From Anaspis maculata (lineage: Eukaryota; Arthropoda; Insecta; Coleoptera; Scraptiidae), in the NCBI GenBank assembly GCA_949128115.1, contig OX421964.1, positions 53,298,601 through 53,362,600 on the forward strand: a DNA stretch of 64,000 bases, given 5' to 3'. The position numbers and the translations under genes were made by a program. This document shows, in pieces, positions 11,544-22,377 of the stretch. Under the pieces are notes generated by a model. It did no database searches and had not been told where the DNA came from. It worked only from the letters and a program-made list of their open reading frames with translations. The first letter of the stretch is position 1, and every line of letters starts with the position of its first letter.

Positions 11544-11760
11544 ATTTTGATATGAAATTCTTCTGGAACTGGAACGACTTTCAATCATACATAGACTGCA
11601 TGTTGGTGTTCACAATCTTGACGTCAGTGTTGATGTATTTATTCATAGAGAAAATTGTGTTTGTCGAAATCGTGGGCTTCCTAGCCGTCTTCACTGAAGC
11701 CATGCTTGGCACGCCCCAGCTGCTGAAAAATTTCCAAAACAAATCTACTGAAGGGATGAG
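11544..11760 (+). CDS. SLC66A2: SLC66A2/PQLC1-type protein, exon 3
   Basis: The acceptor TTTTCAG ends at 11543. The split Asp codon is restored, giving DFDMKFFWNWNDFQSYIDC, which corresponds to the DFDPxxFWxWxxFxDY segment of the vertebrate family. Two hydrophobic helices follow, then FVEIVGFLAVFTEAMLGTPQ with the second PQ motif at residues 171-172, then the STEGM signature. The donor is GTGAGT at 11761, phase 2. The second PQ loop together with the first makes the family assignment firm. Confidence 0.93.
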
Positions 11761-13179
11761 GTGAGTTGTTGTCAAGTAGTTCTTTGTATCCCACCTCATC
11801 ATCGGGAAAGATATCAACAGCGTAACGTCATTTCTTTTTTCACAGTAAAAAAAACAATGTCAGAACAGTCTGCATCAGTCTGCGCATTTTATGAGTCGAA
11901 TTGATCGTTGATGATTGAGTTGGATTGGTGAAATAAGGCGTTGCTGAATCTGTTCCAGCGGGCTTATTCCTTGACAGACATTTACCATTCAGGTTTCTTT
12001 CGAAAGCTACAAAAGTACTATGAATTGGAGGAATATTTTCTCGAAACCCCAAAAATTCTAGACAAAAATTATTTTCAACTTTAGAAAATATTTCTATGAT
12101 CAATGTATAGTAGCTCCCTGTAGCTCTCGATCAAGACCTGGATGGTAAATCCCAATCCCCTATAATTTCGCTGCCACTGGTTAGGTTTGTTTAGAACTTT
12201 GCATGTACATTTGCACTGTTGGGAAACTTCTCTATGCCAAATTTGAAGTTCCTACCTTTGACGGTTTTTCAGCAAATAATTGTTTAACTTCGTACCTTTG
12301 AGGGGCTGTAACTCCCTTAGGAAGCATTTCAGGGTAAAATGTTACTCTCACTTTTCGACTTATTTTCTTGAGAGGAATCACCTCCCGAAGTATTATGCAA
12401 GGGTGTAGTGTATCGTAGTTTATCCTGGTCACGACACCATTCTGTAGTGTACCAAGGTCTTGGCACCATTCTGTAATGTACCCCTCTTTTCGATGTTGGC
12501 TGAGATCGTCGTTATCCCTTCCCTTCTTGACGTTGTTTACATTTTACCTACGTTGTGTTGAGTTCTCACTCGAGATGAGAATGTGTAGTTGGGGGATGAG
12601 GTTTGATTCTTGAATGAAACGCGAATGAAATGCAAGCAAAATTAATGTTTTATTGGAAATCGATTTGCAAAGTTTTAAATGAATTCGTTTCTTTTCTCAA
12701 AACACCTAACAACAAAAAATTGACAGTGATAAAATGACACTACAAAACACAACACAAGAGAAATCATTACAAATTATTTAGACAATGCAGGAATTTACAA
12801 TAATGAAATGAAGACTAATTCAGATTAACAAAACAAAACAAGAAATCATGAAACAAGTCAAACTGTCAATTGATCGCGAAGAAAAAGTGACGTATTCGCT
12901 GACAGGCACACATGGGAAGAACACGTCAAAGAAACCCATGCGTATTGCCTGGTTGGTTGCTGAAAAATCCCTTCCCAAATGATCCGAACAAAAGTCAAGT
13001 GTGAATGAGTGATGATGAAATGACAGAGAAGTCACTCCAGTAATGCATTGATCAAGTCAGCGTGAATCGGTGCTTGAACCTCTTTGAAACGTTTGCTTCG
13101 TTCACAAGTTATTTACGTAACAACAAAAGGGAACTCCATCAGCAATTTATGTTACAATTTACAAACAAAAGTAGTCAAA

Positions 13180-13415
13180 TTGATAGATAAATAAACAATA
13201 AAAAAACGATCGGTTACATAAATCAGCAAGAAACAAGTAATAAGTGATCAAGTGGATAAATCAGCAAGAAACAAACGATCAGTAATGGTGTAGGTAAATC
13301 AACAAGAAACAAATAAGAGATAAATAGGTAGATAAATAAACAAGAAACAGGTGAGAAATAAATAGGTAGATGAATGAACAAGAAACTAGTAAGAGATAAA
13401 TAAGTAGAGAAGTTG
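13180..13415. repeat. Imperfect tandem repeat, AT-rich, unit ~40-45 bp
   Basis: About five degenerate units share AGATAAATAGGTAGATAAAT and AACAAGAAAC cores. The 105-aa minus-strand frame across it is a by-product of the repeat, rich in Leu, Phe and Ser. Confidence 0.65.
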
Positions 13416-15265
13416 AAGTTGGTCATACTTTTAGTAAGCAAACGGAAGAAAGAAGTATCTATAACGCATTCGCCTGGAATTCCCCAGCAGTTACCCATCA
13501 AAAACCCCACAGATACATACTTACATTCAAAACAGAACAATGGTTAGTAAACAGTAATCACATACAAGAAATAACAGTAAATACAAGAAAATCGACTCGA
13601 GCCAACCTGTGGCCCTCTCTTCGTCGTTATACATAATTTCCCCCCCAAATAAGAAAGGTTAGTAGATTCAACAAGGCAGATTCATACAAGTGGAGGACCC
13701 CCCCCCCCAGGACACGGAGAAGCGGCAAGTCTCTCTTTCCTTCCTTTACTTTCATGTATAACCCGGCAATGAACAATGAAATGAGAATGAATCATCAAAA
13801 TTACTGTTCTCTACTTAGCGGCTGATTTGGGCGTAGCAGAGTTTTTTTTTGTCATTTTACTGTTTGTGACGTAACTTGTGGAAAGAAACAATTAATGAAA
13901 CCTCGAAGTACGCGCGATAGCGCGGCCTTGAGGTCACGTCATGAGTGCGCAAAAAAGCACACCCACTAATTTTACGGCTTTTGCCGTCAATTGAGATCAT
14001 TTGGGAGTGGATAAATTACACAAAATTCAAAGCAAAAAAAAGCTGAAAAATCACGTGTCTTCACCACAGCTGATTCTCTTCTCCGTCTGCCCGCGGCTGC
14101 CGCTCGCCCGGCTCCCGCAGCGCCATCTCCTTCTTTTATCGGCAAACGCTACGAACGTCAACGACAGTACCTACTTCAGGTACCAACGTACTAATAAAAC
14201 AAAGGGGGAATACCACAAGGGTCACCGAAACACCCTGTATATTAGTTCAACACATTGTTGCAAACAATTTGCAACAACAGCACCTCGATCTGGGAATCTT
14301 AAAAAAAATTTAATCGTTCAACGCGCACTGTCAGTTGCCTAAAATTGGGATAAATAACGCGAAAAGAGATTTGGCCGCCCCGCTTTTCAAGAAAATAAAG
14401 ATGAAGAATTTGCCTTATTCTGAAATAAACTGCAAACAATAAAAATCTTGTGTTTAAAGTTTATGAACTTCGGAGGGCTTCAACTGGGTTGTAACTCCAT
14501 ATTGACCTAAAAAAATCGAATGAAAATTATGTCAGCATAACTTTTTTCACTGTTTTGTGATCATTTCTATTTGAATGGAATTTGATTCAAACATACAGGG
14601 AGGGCTATCGCAAGAAACTGCGGGCGCGTATTTCGGCGTTGTTCGACCTGAATTTTACGCCGTCCTTGAACAATTTATTTATGCCATTATGCGGTGCCCC
14701 TGATAGCAGTACAGCGTTTGAAGATAGCAAGATGTGAGGATGTGATAGCAGAATAGGATAGGTGTAATTAATTTATGTGTAAGGTGTAATTTAATAAATA
14801 TAGGTATAAATGTTATGCACAAGTCCCACTTGAGAAGTGACTTCCCTTATTTTCTTTATTCTCAAGATATTTTTCTCATTACATATAATGTTAATAATAG
14901 TACCTACATTACGTCAGTAGTCAGGCAAGTGAATCTTTACAGGACGAGTAGGCAAGTTCCAAGACGGTAGTGAGTCCTGAAAGTTTTGCAAAGCCTGTGG
15001 AAGACACTTTCCTACGTACATCGTACATACAGGCTGTTGAAAAAATTTAATCGCGTCTTTCCAGGAAATGATGAAACACTGCAGAATACGTCAGTGGCAG
15101 AATAAGTGGACTTTCTTGGGAAAAAAAATTAGAAACGAATAATAACGGAGGTACGGCGCGGAGGTATCATCTTTCACAGTTGAACTTAAGTTTACTAAAA
15201 TATGTCGAAGAATGATAACGCGTTTCAAAACAAAAAATTCAGGGGTGTAAATAATGGAGAGTGTC

Positions 15266-15283
15266 CTCACCCCCCCCCCCCCT
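15266..15283. repeat. Poly(C) run
   Basis: A homopolymeric C run followed by a T-rich run. A similar C run lies at about 13696-13708. These are prone to sequencing length error. Confidence 0.8.
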
Positions 15284-15563
15284 ATTTTTTTGTTCGCTGA
15301 GCTATTTTCTTGAAGCGTTCGTATTTTTTGATTCTACGTTCAGATTAGAAGTTATTCCTGCAAAATTTTGATCAGAGGAAACCTCTCGTCGGCCAAAACC
15401 ACTTTTCAAACTTTACGGCCTCAACAAGACATTTTTAGACAAAAATAAATCAGATTTCTTTCGAATTTTGATTCCCAAGTGTCTAACTTTGCTTTTTTTG
15501 AGAGTTTTTCGAAGTTTCTAACCCAGATATCTCCTAAACGGAGCCTCCAATCAAAATTTTGTA

Positions 15564-15731
15564 AAGGTGCGTTCAGTCAGCTTATTTAGCCGCAAGTTTT
15601 AATTTTAGTCATAAGCGCTGCATCCCTTATTGGCTGTTCTGAGGAGGCTGGTTTGTCAGAGCCAATGGGCGTCACTGCGCTTGCGACTAAAATTAAAACT
15701 TGCGGCTAAATAAGCTGACTGAACGCACCTT
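15564..15731. mobile_element. 168-bp MITE, AAGGTGCG family, copy A
   Basis: The termini AAGGTGCGTTCAGTCAGCTT and its exact complement at the right give inverted repeats of about 60 bases, including TTATTTAGCCGCAAGTTTTA. Other full copies are at 17570-17734, 32342-32508 and 35131-35298, with a truncated one at 35014-35100. Copies A and 35131 carry the centre in the opposite orientation to the other two, as expected from independent insertions. Confidence 0.9.
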
Positions 15732-15929
15732 AACAGTAACTTTTTTCTCGAAATTGTTCATAGAATTCAAAAATGGACAATTTTCAAAAATTACTAGGAG
15801 GTATAAGATAATAGTCCGGGTGACGGACGCATGTTTAGTACCCCGATCGAGTTATGTTTTGCGATTATCATCTATTTATTATTATTCTTATTTTAGTCAC
15901 CGTTGGTTCAAATTTGAACAAATACATTG

Positions 15930-16448
15930 ATGGCGCTTTCGACTGGGACTGCTTTGGAACTGTTCCAGTTCCGAACTTGCTTGATACCGAGCTGCTCTTG
16001 AACCGAATTGCATTCGTTCCATTCTGTCCCCGTCGGCTCGGCTCCATCACAGACGGCTTCATTCCGTTTCTTTTCCCTCTCCCTCTCGTTAATTTCAAAG
16101 CATTCATACCTTCCATCACTGCTTGATTTGAACAGGAATTCATGAGAAAATTGTAAAAAGGAATGCACCGCTACAAATTCATTCCTTTTGGTATCACCAC
16201 GACTCATATTTAGCATCAAAATCGACACTGATACATCAAGTTGACAGTAGAACTGACTACCAAGACAGTTCTAAAACTCGGAGCTGGTTCCGTGCAAATG
16301 ACGTAGGAATATTCCCAGTCGAACACAGCAAAAGTAGCACGGGAGCAATGCCACTTCCAGTCGAACACGCCGAAAAGTTGCTCTGATGAACTGCGCATGC
16401 TCCGTCGGAATGGAACCGGCTCGGTTCTAGCCAGTCGAAAACGCCATG
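15930..16448. mobile_element. ~520-bp element with ATGGCGNTTTCGACTGG ends
   Basis: GATGGCGCTTTCGACTGG at the left and CCAGTCGAAAACGCCATGAG at the right are inverted. The interior repeats CCAGTCGAACAC twice near the right end. Three overlapping open frames on both strands exist but lack recognisable domains. Confidence 0.6.
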
Positions 16449-16744
16449 AGTGAGACGTTCAAAAGTTGCAACGAAAAATCGATTTTCAAAGTTCAACTTC
16501 GAAAGCCTAATCTTCGTTATTATTCGTTTCTGATATATCTTTCTGAGAAAGTCCACCTTTTTGCTGTTTTCTATCATTTCTGAAAGGAATGATTCTAATT
16601 TGAAACGCCCTGTATAACGTTTTACTCGAAACGGCTTGAAGTCGAAACCGTGCTCTGCCACCATCTGAACAACCGCCAGAGGGCAGGTTTTGCTGTTAAT
16701 ACCCGGATACTGATTTGATGTTGTTTGTAAAACGGTTTACAAAC

Positions 16745-17520
16745 CGTAATACCCTTGACAGACTAGAAAACTTGATGATCATTAAACGTAAATTACGATA
16801 TAAATTACTAGTGTGTCACGTCGTCATTCACTTAATGATCATTTAGAACGTCATTTAGGACCTTAATGATCATTAACTAGGAGCAACCATAATCGCCGGT
16901 GGTCGTGCATCATCGCCGTGATTTTTAATACCATTGGCCAGCTTTTCTGCAATGAATCGCAATATCTGTCATCAAGTCTGTCATATCAGTACGCCATTCA
17001 GACACGTATTTCTGGAATGGGGAACTGGATTTTGTATCTTGCCTCTCGCAACAACATCTCTTGTACCAAATTATGAGATAATGCCCGTAGCGTGCACGTA
17101 TAAGCACGTACGAAAAATTGAAAACTCCCCTACATAAGAATTTTACATAAGAAATGACCACCTATTTGCGGAATTTGGATGGTACGAACATTGCAAACGC
17201 GCAGCACGATATAGGTTGTCTTTATTTTTGGGCAAAGTCGAATTTATTGATGAGGAGATGGGTTTCCGTAAGTATCCGTGAGACAGGTATATGTATATAT
17301 TGCCCGTAGCGTGCACGTATAAGCACGTAGGAAAAATTGAAAAATCTCCTCGCTTTACATAAGAAATGACCGCCTGCGCCTGTTCGCGGAAGTTGGATGA
17401 TATGAACATTGCGAACTTGTAGCACAGTATCGGTTGGCGCTACTCTATTTTTGGCAAAGTCGAATTTATTGATGAGGGAATAGGTTCGTCCGTAAGCATC
17501 CGTGAGATAGGTAGGTACCT
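16745..17520. repeat. Dispersed repeat with internal ~220-bp tandem duplication
   Basis: The region starts ATACCCTTGACAGACTAGAA. Its right half is a tandem pair (about 17080-17290 and 17300-17515) sharing GTAGCGTGCACGTATAAGCA and GGCAAAGTCGAATTTATTGA. A second copy of the family lies at 49311-49412 plus 50694-51135, where it is split by a 1281-bp insertion; this copy supplies the uninterrupted site at 16838-16850. Confidence 0.8.
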
Positions 17521-17569
17521 ATATAAGTTTTTATTCTCATGAATATCTCATGAATAACCTGAAACTATT

Positions 17570-17734
17570 GGTGCGTTCAGTCAGCTTATTTAGCCGCAAG
17601 TTTTAATTTTAGTCGCAAGCGCAGCGACGCCCATTGGCTCTTATGAACCAGCCTCCCCAGAACAGCCAATAAGCGATGCAGCGCTTACGGCTGAAATTAA
17701 AACTTGCGGCTAAATAAGCTGACTGAACGCACCT
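17570..17734. mobile_element. 165-bp MITE, AAGGTGCG family, copy B
   Basis: Same termini and subterminal arms as copy A. The centre carries CCCATTGGCTCTTATGAACC. Ends are GGTGCGTTCAG and CTGAACGCACCTT. Confidence 0.9.
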
Positions 17735-18112
17735 TTCGCTGATAGCTTTCAAACATCCTACCTAGATTAGGTATATTCCAAAACGTCCGTCGTGAAAAAT
17801 GTGAAATTTTATAAAAGCAAGCGAAATGAAAGGTACTTATCGGAAAAGCAGTTGAAAAATTACAAAAAAAGTTATATTGAACCACACAGTAGATACAAAC
17901 ATAATGAACTATACCATGTATCTGTCAGTTGCCTGGCCACTTGCCAGACGCGCACATAAACCAGGGCCGCGCTTAAAAGTTGGTTAGACTATGGGACTAT
18001 GCGATTTTGATCAGGTTGACTAAATCGTCAGTCTCTTCTTCGTTTCCTCCATTTCTTTCGACTCAATACAAATTCAACATATATTTTGGCAACAAAATAA
18101 AGATAGGATGAT

Positions 18113-18170
18113 GTGGTGTGAACATTGCAAGCAGTAACTATTTTGTTATTGCTTGCAATGTTCACACCAC
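18113..18170. repeat. Perfect 21-bp hairpin extendable to 26 bp
   Basis: GTGGTGTGAACATTGCAAGC(A) at 18113-18133 is exactly complementary to 18150-18170. Five further pairs (one G-U) close a six-base loop, TATTTT. It resembles a small-RNA precursor in size, but perfect pairing also fits a minimal transposon relic. No expression evidence is available. Confidence 0.75.
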
Positions 18171-18927
18171 GCTTTCTTGATTGAATGGAATCTAAGCTAA
18201 ATACCACCTCACATCTCACCTGAAATATGAAATTATTATTATAATTATATATGTTAATGGCAGTAATAGCAATAGCCCAATACTTCGAATCATATTCGAC
18301 AATTTGACATTGACATTTTGGGGGAAAATTGATCGCCACGTTTATTCATGCGCTACGACGCAAGCTCATAGGCTTATTACGATTCGCAGTGTCACCCCCA
18401 AATTCGCAATCGTCTTTAACGTTAATGGTCATTACATTTAATGATCATTCATTAAGGTGCAGTCTCAAGAGTATTACAATGCAGAAACAAAATTACATCT
18501 ATGTAACCTTCTCATCATTTGTAAGTAAACAGACGATAGACCACTTTACATGGCACGTGTTCCTTGAAAAGTAATTAAATAAGACAATGATTATTTAAGT
18601 ATCGCCTTCTCAACAATCATGATTAAACAGATACCCGTTTATAAACTGATAAGGATGAATTTTCTAAAAGTCACAAGACTTGGTACTTTGATGTAAAATT
18701 GGTCCATGCTTTGTGGTTTGACTGGTTTGTAAATTATTCGTGTGTATAAAAGTTTTTCTGTCGCATCACGTTTATGTAGGTCTCTGATGTAGGTATACTT
18801 TTTACTTTTCCGGCCCTCCATCAACATGGAAGAGAAAGTATTGCAATCGTGCAGAAAAAAGTTTTGACATTTCGATGGATTTATCCATTTTGAGGTTTCA
18901 TAAGACGATTAAGACCATTTCCAGAAC

Positions 18928-18957
18928 GATGTCTGTCTGTCTGTCTGTCTGTGTGTG
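18928..18957. repeat. (GTCT)n / (GT)n microsatellite
   Basis: Six consecutive GTCT-type units pass into GTGTGTGT. Confidence 0.9.
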
Positions 18958-19884
18958 TCGGTAATCTCTCACGATAACTGCCGAACCGTTGATCCGATTG
19001 ACTTGGAATTTGGTATGCAGTCATGGTTTTGCTGTCGAATGACCGGATTAGTTTTTGGCTGTCATCTGTCAAACGATAGTGTCACTATAAAAGAAAACAG
19101 CAGAAATTGTATCTCGCGGAACTAGAACTGCAATATGTTATTTTAAAGCCCTTGGAAAACTGTATTCAGAACAGTTGAAAGTATTTCTCTATCTGTCATC
19201 TGTCAAATAATAAAAAATGCCAAAGTTTAAAACTTCGCCGTTCAATTATTCAAAATGTATCCGATGAATTTGAACCAAATTCGACAGGAAGTAACACAAC
19301 AAAAGAATCGTATCAAGTCCGCAGTTGGAGTTGCCCATCATTTTCCAGACAGGCGCTTTGAGTTTTCAAAATTTTTCCTGGTCGATATAAGCCGGGCTTG
19401 GCTATTCACCCGGCGTTTGGTCCATTCCATATCTCTAGCAATTAAGCCTGTGAGTTTTTTTACATCGCATCGGCCTGAAAAATTTTTATATGTATCTATG
19501 TAGAACTGACAAACTGGTGAATGATGCAGATATCGGGTGTGCCTTCGTTTGTGTCTTTATGCTGTTTAAGGCAACAGTGGGCCCCGACATCCTTTGTCTT
19601 CAAGCTTCAAGTGTCGTTTGAGGCTTCAATAAGCCCCTTTATTTTTTGTAGCTTTTGGAATTCCAGTATGATCATCATTTTTGGCGTATTCTCGCGAACT
19701 CTTTGCGTGCAGCTGTCTTGTGTGTGGTTCGGTACCAGGGGCCCATGGTGTCTCGGATTCGCTTCTGCCGTTTGAGGCCACAGCGGGCCTTTTGTCTTCT
19801 TGGGTTGTATCATTGGTTGTATGGAGTATCGATCCCCTGTGGTCTTCTTGAGTCTCTTTGAGCCCCGTTGAGAATTGTATGCCA

Positions 19885-20018
19885 ATAGGTTTGTTCCATC
19901 AAGAGGTTTCAAACCAGTCGGAGCCAATAGGAATAGAGATAATCAGTGTGCAAACTGATTTGGGCGATTCTCATTGGCTCTGACCAGTTTGAGATTTCTG
20001 ATGGAACAAATCTAATAT
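19885..20018. mobile_element. ~134-bp inverted-repeat element
   Basis: The left arm AGGTTTGTTCCATCAAGAGG and right arm TTCTGATGGAACAAATCT are inverted, with inner pieces AACCAGTCGGAGCCAATAG and CATTGGCTCTGACCAGTTT. A half copy (AGTTTGAGATTTCTGATGG) lies at about 41137-41166. Confidence 0.75.
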
Positions 20019-20306
20019 AGGTATCGCCTTAAGGTCTATCTTGTATTCTATCTGCCATTGGTGTATGTAAGGACACTCATGATTCATTAATCACGCTGTA
20101 TGTATAATGTTGTATAATTATTGTATTATAAAATATTGATTCTCTATTGCCCGGTTGCACGAACGTGGTATCTAATTTTGCGACGTAGCAAATTGAATCG
20201 GGTTGCAGGAACAGGGTATCAAACGAGGTAGCAAACAGGCTGTGGCTAAGGTTATCACGCATTTGAACTACCTGCATCTTTTTATGCGTATGCACGTACC
20301 TAAAAG

Positions 20307-20442
20307 CGCTAAAAGGTCTGATTCGACACTTTATTTTGAATTTTCCAACGTCTCCGATTTTTATTCTTCTGAAGAAGAACAAGAAGTAGAAGATGCAGTT
20401 CGTTGTGTCATTGCCGATCAAAAAAAACCGTCTCGTAGATAA
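20307..20442 (+). pseudogene. Diverged Harbinger transposase N-terminal fragment
   Basis: The translated segment STLYFEFSNVSDFYSSEEEQ parallels the Ser/Glu-rich start of the better-preserved fragment at 21470. It runs into a stop after SRR and has no downstream continuation. It is clearly a broken copy. Confidence 0.55.
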
Positions 20443-21469
20443 GATGTACCTACCTCGCGCCGCGAGCTGTCAAAGTCAAAGAAGCGTCAGGAATTTCAGA
20501 GGTTAACAGCATTATTTATTTCTTCGAGTTTTGAAGAATAATATGCAAATCATTGCACCGAATTAAGGCATAAATCCATGCACAGGACAATTCCAGGTTC
20601 AGGCGATGGGAGTTACCGACTGAAATTGCGAACACTTGCTGGGTGCCTCCACGAGCCCTGTACCTGTACGGCGGAAACAAAGCTGTTGTTTACACCAAGA
20701 ACGCGGAGCTCTTTACTGCAAAGTATTGCTCAGTCAAAGTACGAGTGCTTCGGTGACAACGATGAGTTACAGGAGTACTGGGACTGTGATCCCGTGACGA
20801 AACTTGAACAATTTTGGGCCGCTAGTGACACTGTATCAAGCATGTGTCAAGGTGATATCCAGTGCTGATTCAATAGCTCCAGAACAGCTTTTGACGACAG
20901 GAAATACTGCAGGAGTCGTTGGCATGAGCAACAGCAAAGAAATTGAGAGAAAGGAATGAAACTGAATTCTGGATTTGTCAAGTTTTTCTTTGGTACAAAA
21001 ATAGACACTCACCGTGGGTTCCACCAAAATATTTAACCAGCTGATAGCTAACTCGAGATTTCTATTGATGGATTTTGGCCAAATGATCAATGTAAATTTA
21101 GGTTTCATGCTAAGTAAATCACGAAAGGGTGGTATACTTGCGATTAACCATATTTTCCATAATGAATCTACCAGCATTGACCAGAAAAAAATCCGTTTAA
21201 ACTCGGTTTAGCTTAAACCGCTCTTAAAATTTTTGGTGGAACCCGCGGTAACACACTGAAAACGGCTGCCTCATTTCTCTTGTCTTATTGTCTCTTGCCC
21301 TAACCCTTAGATGTGCACATTTAGGTAGTTTAGGTCCCTTGCCCATCAGGTCCCAACACGACCCACGACTCGGCAACTGCAATAAAGAGTTAACCGGATC
21401 GAAACGTGTGGTGGACGGTTTGTTGTTGACCGGGCCGTCACAATATGTCACGCTGTATGCGTATCTAAA

Positions 21470-21754
21470 ATGTCTGACTCGGCGCTTTCTGAATTTTCGG
21501 AAGTCTCCGAATTTTCCTCTTCTGAAGAAGAGCAAGACGTTGCAGGTGCAGTTCGTCGTGTAAATGCCGAGCGGAAAAACCTCTTCGAGTTTTACAACGA
21601 CAAGGAATTTGAGGAGCGATATAGGTTCACGAAGGACAATGTGTTGCGGATCGTGGATCTCATCGGAGTTGAAGACCTAGAGCTATCTTCTTCGGTGTAT
21701 TTCTTTCCGCGCACCATTTCCACTCTTCAAATTTGCTTGACTCTTGACAGCTAG
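21470..21754 (+). pseudogene. PIF/Harbinger (HARBI1-like) transposase, N-terminal fragment
   Basis: The 94-aa frame begins MSDSALSEFSEVSEFSSSEE, an acidic Ser-rich leader. It continues NLFEFYNDKEFEERYRFTKD and NVLRIVDLIG, the N-terminal pattern of Harbinger-type transposases (F-x-E-R-Y-R-F-T/S-K). It ends with IxTLQICLTLDS and a stop, where intact enzymes continue through a helix-turn-helix into the DDE nuclease. The missing catalytic core means no activity is expected. A diverged duplicate of its first 40 residues lies 1.1 kb upstream. Confidence 0.7.
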
Positions 21755-22184
21755 ACTTCAACTTGTTCAAATGTCCTCATACAAACAAACCTGTATAACT
21801 GATTGCCTGCACCCATCAGCCAAAATTCTCTATTTATGAGCACAAAATGTAAACCCAAACGTATACTCGGTTTGAATTAGGCACACCAGTGCTTTTCTCA
21901 CTCATAATATCAGCTCAGCTTTCCATTCCCATATTTTATTCAATTTTTTGTTTGACACATTATGTCAGTCGTCACTCTAGACACTCCTTTTTTTACCCCT
22001 ACAAATAGCCTACCATTTGATACCGAGTTTGGTACCGAAGCTAATTTGCGACGGAGCAAATTTTAGTTTCTTGCAACCGGGGGTAAGGGTACCTACTTGA
22101 TGGGTATGCCAAAGGGTCACATATCGTTATTCTTCCAGCGTTTGTTTGCAGCTTTGTTTGATAATGTGTTCTGTTGCTCTTCAG

Positions 22185-22377
22185 CTTGAGCATGGTGGTG
22201 ATGTGGACGTGCGGCGACGTCTTCAAAACGCTGTACTTCCTGTTGCGCGAGGCGCCCATTCAGTTCTGGATCTGCGGCGCTATACAGGTGTCCGTCGACG
22301 TTCTGATCTTGCTTCAGGTGTACATTTACCGGGACAACACCGAGCCGCAACGAGTGCGGCCGCACAGGGGGGATTGA
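22185..22377 (+). CDS. SLC66A2: SLC66A2/PQLC1-type protein, exon 4 with annotated stop
   Basis: The acceptor TGCTCTTCAG ends at 22184. The split Ser codon gives STEGM-SLSMVVMWTCGDVFKT, the conserved junction of the family, then the helix YFLLREAPIQFWICGAIQVS and a last hydrophobic stretch VLILLQVYIYRD. The frame reaches a TGA at 22375-22377 after RVRPHRGD, giving 249 aa in total, close to the usual length. Codon use is GC-rich at third positions. The same frame continues open for 195 codons past the TGA, listed separately. Confidence 0.93.

Larger units (their letters stand above)
20150..22081 (+). mobile_element. Degraded PIF/Harbinger DNA transposon
   Basis: The inverted ends CCCGGTTGCACGAACGTGG and TTTCTTGCAACCGGG are followed inwards by AATTTGC(G/T)-rich arms. 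The element contains a Harbinger-type transposase N-terminal fragment at 21470-21754 and a second, more diverged N-terminal fragment at about 20307-20420, suggesting an internal duplication or two nested copies. The C-terminal nuclease (DDE) part is not visible, so the copy is non-autonomous. The middle (20450-21220) holds only short unassigned frames. Confidence 0.7.
11761..22184. other. Intron 3 of the PQ-loop gene, 10.4 kb
   Basis: This runs from GTGAGT to TGCTCTTCAG. Stretches in which I recognise no gene or repeat are about 11780-13170, 13720-15560 (C-rich runs only), 17880-18110, 18180-18920 and 18960-19880. Open frames there are short and lack family signatures. Recognisable elements are listed separately, the largest being a degraded PIF/Harbinger copy at 20150-22081. 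Confidence 0.8.
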
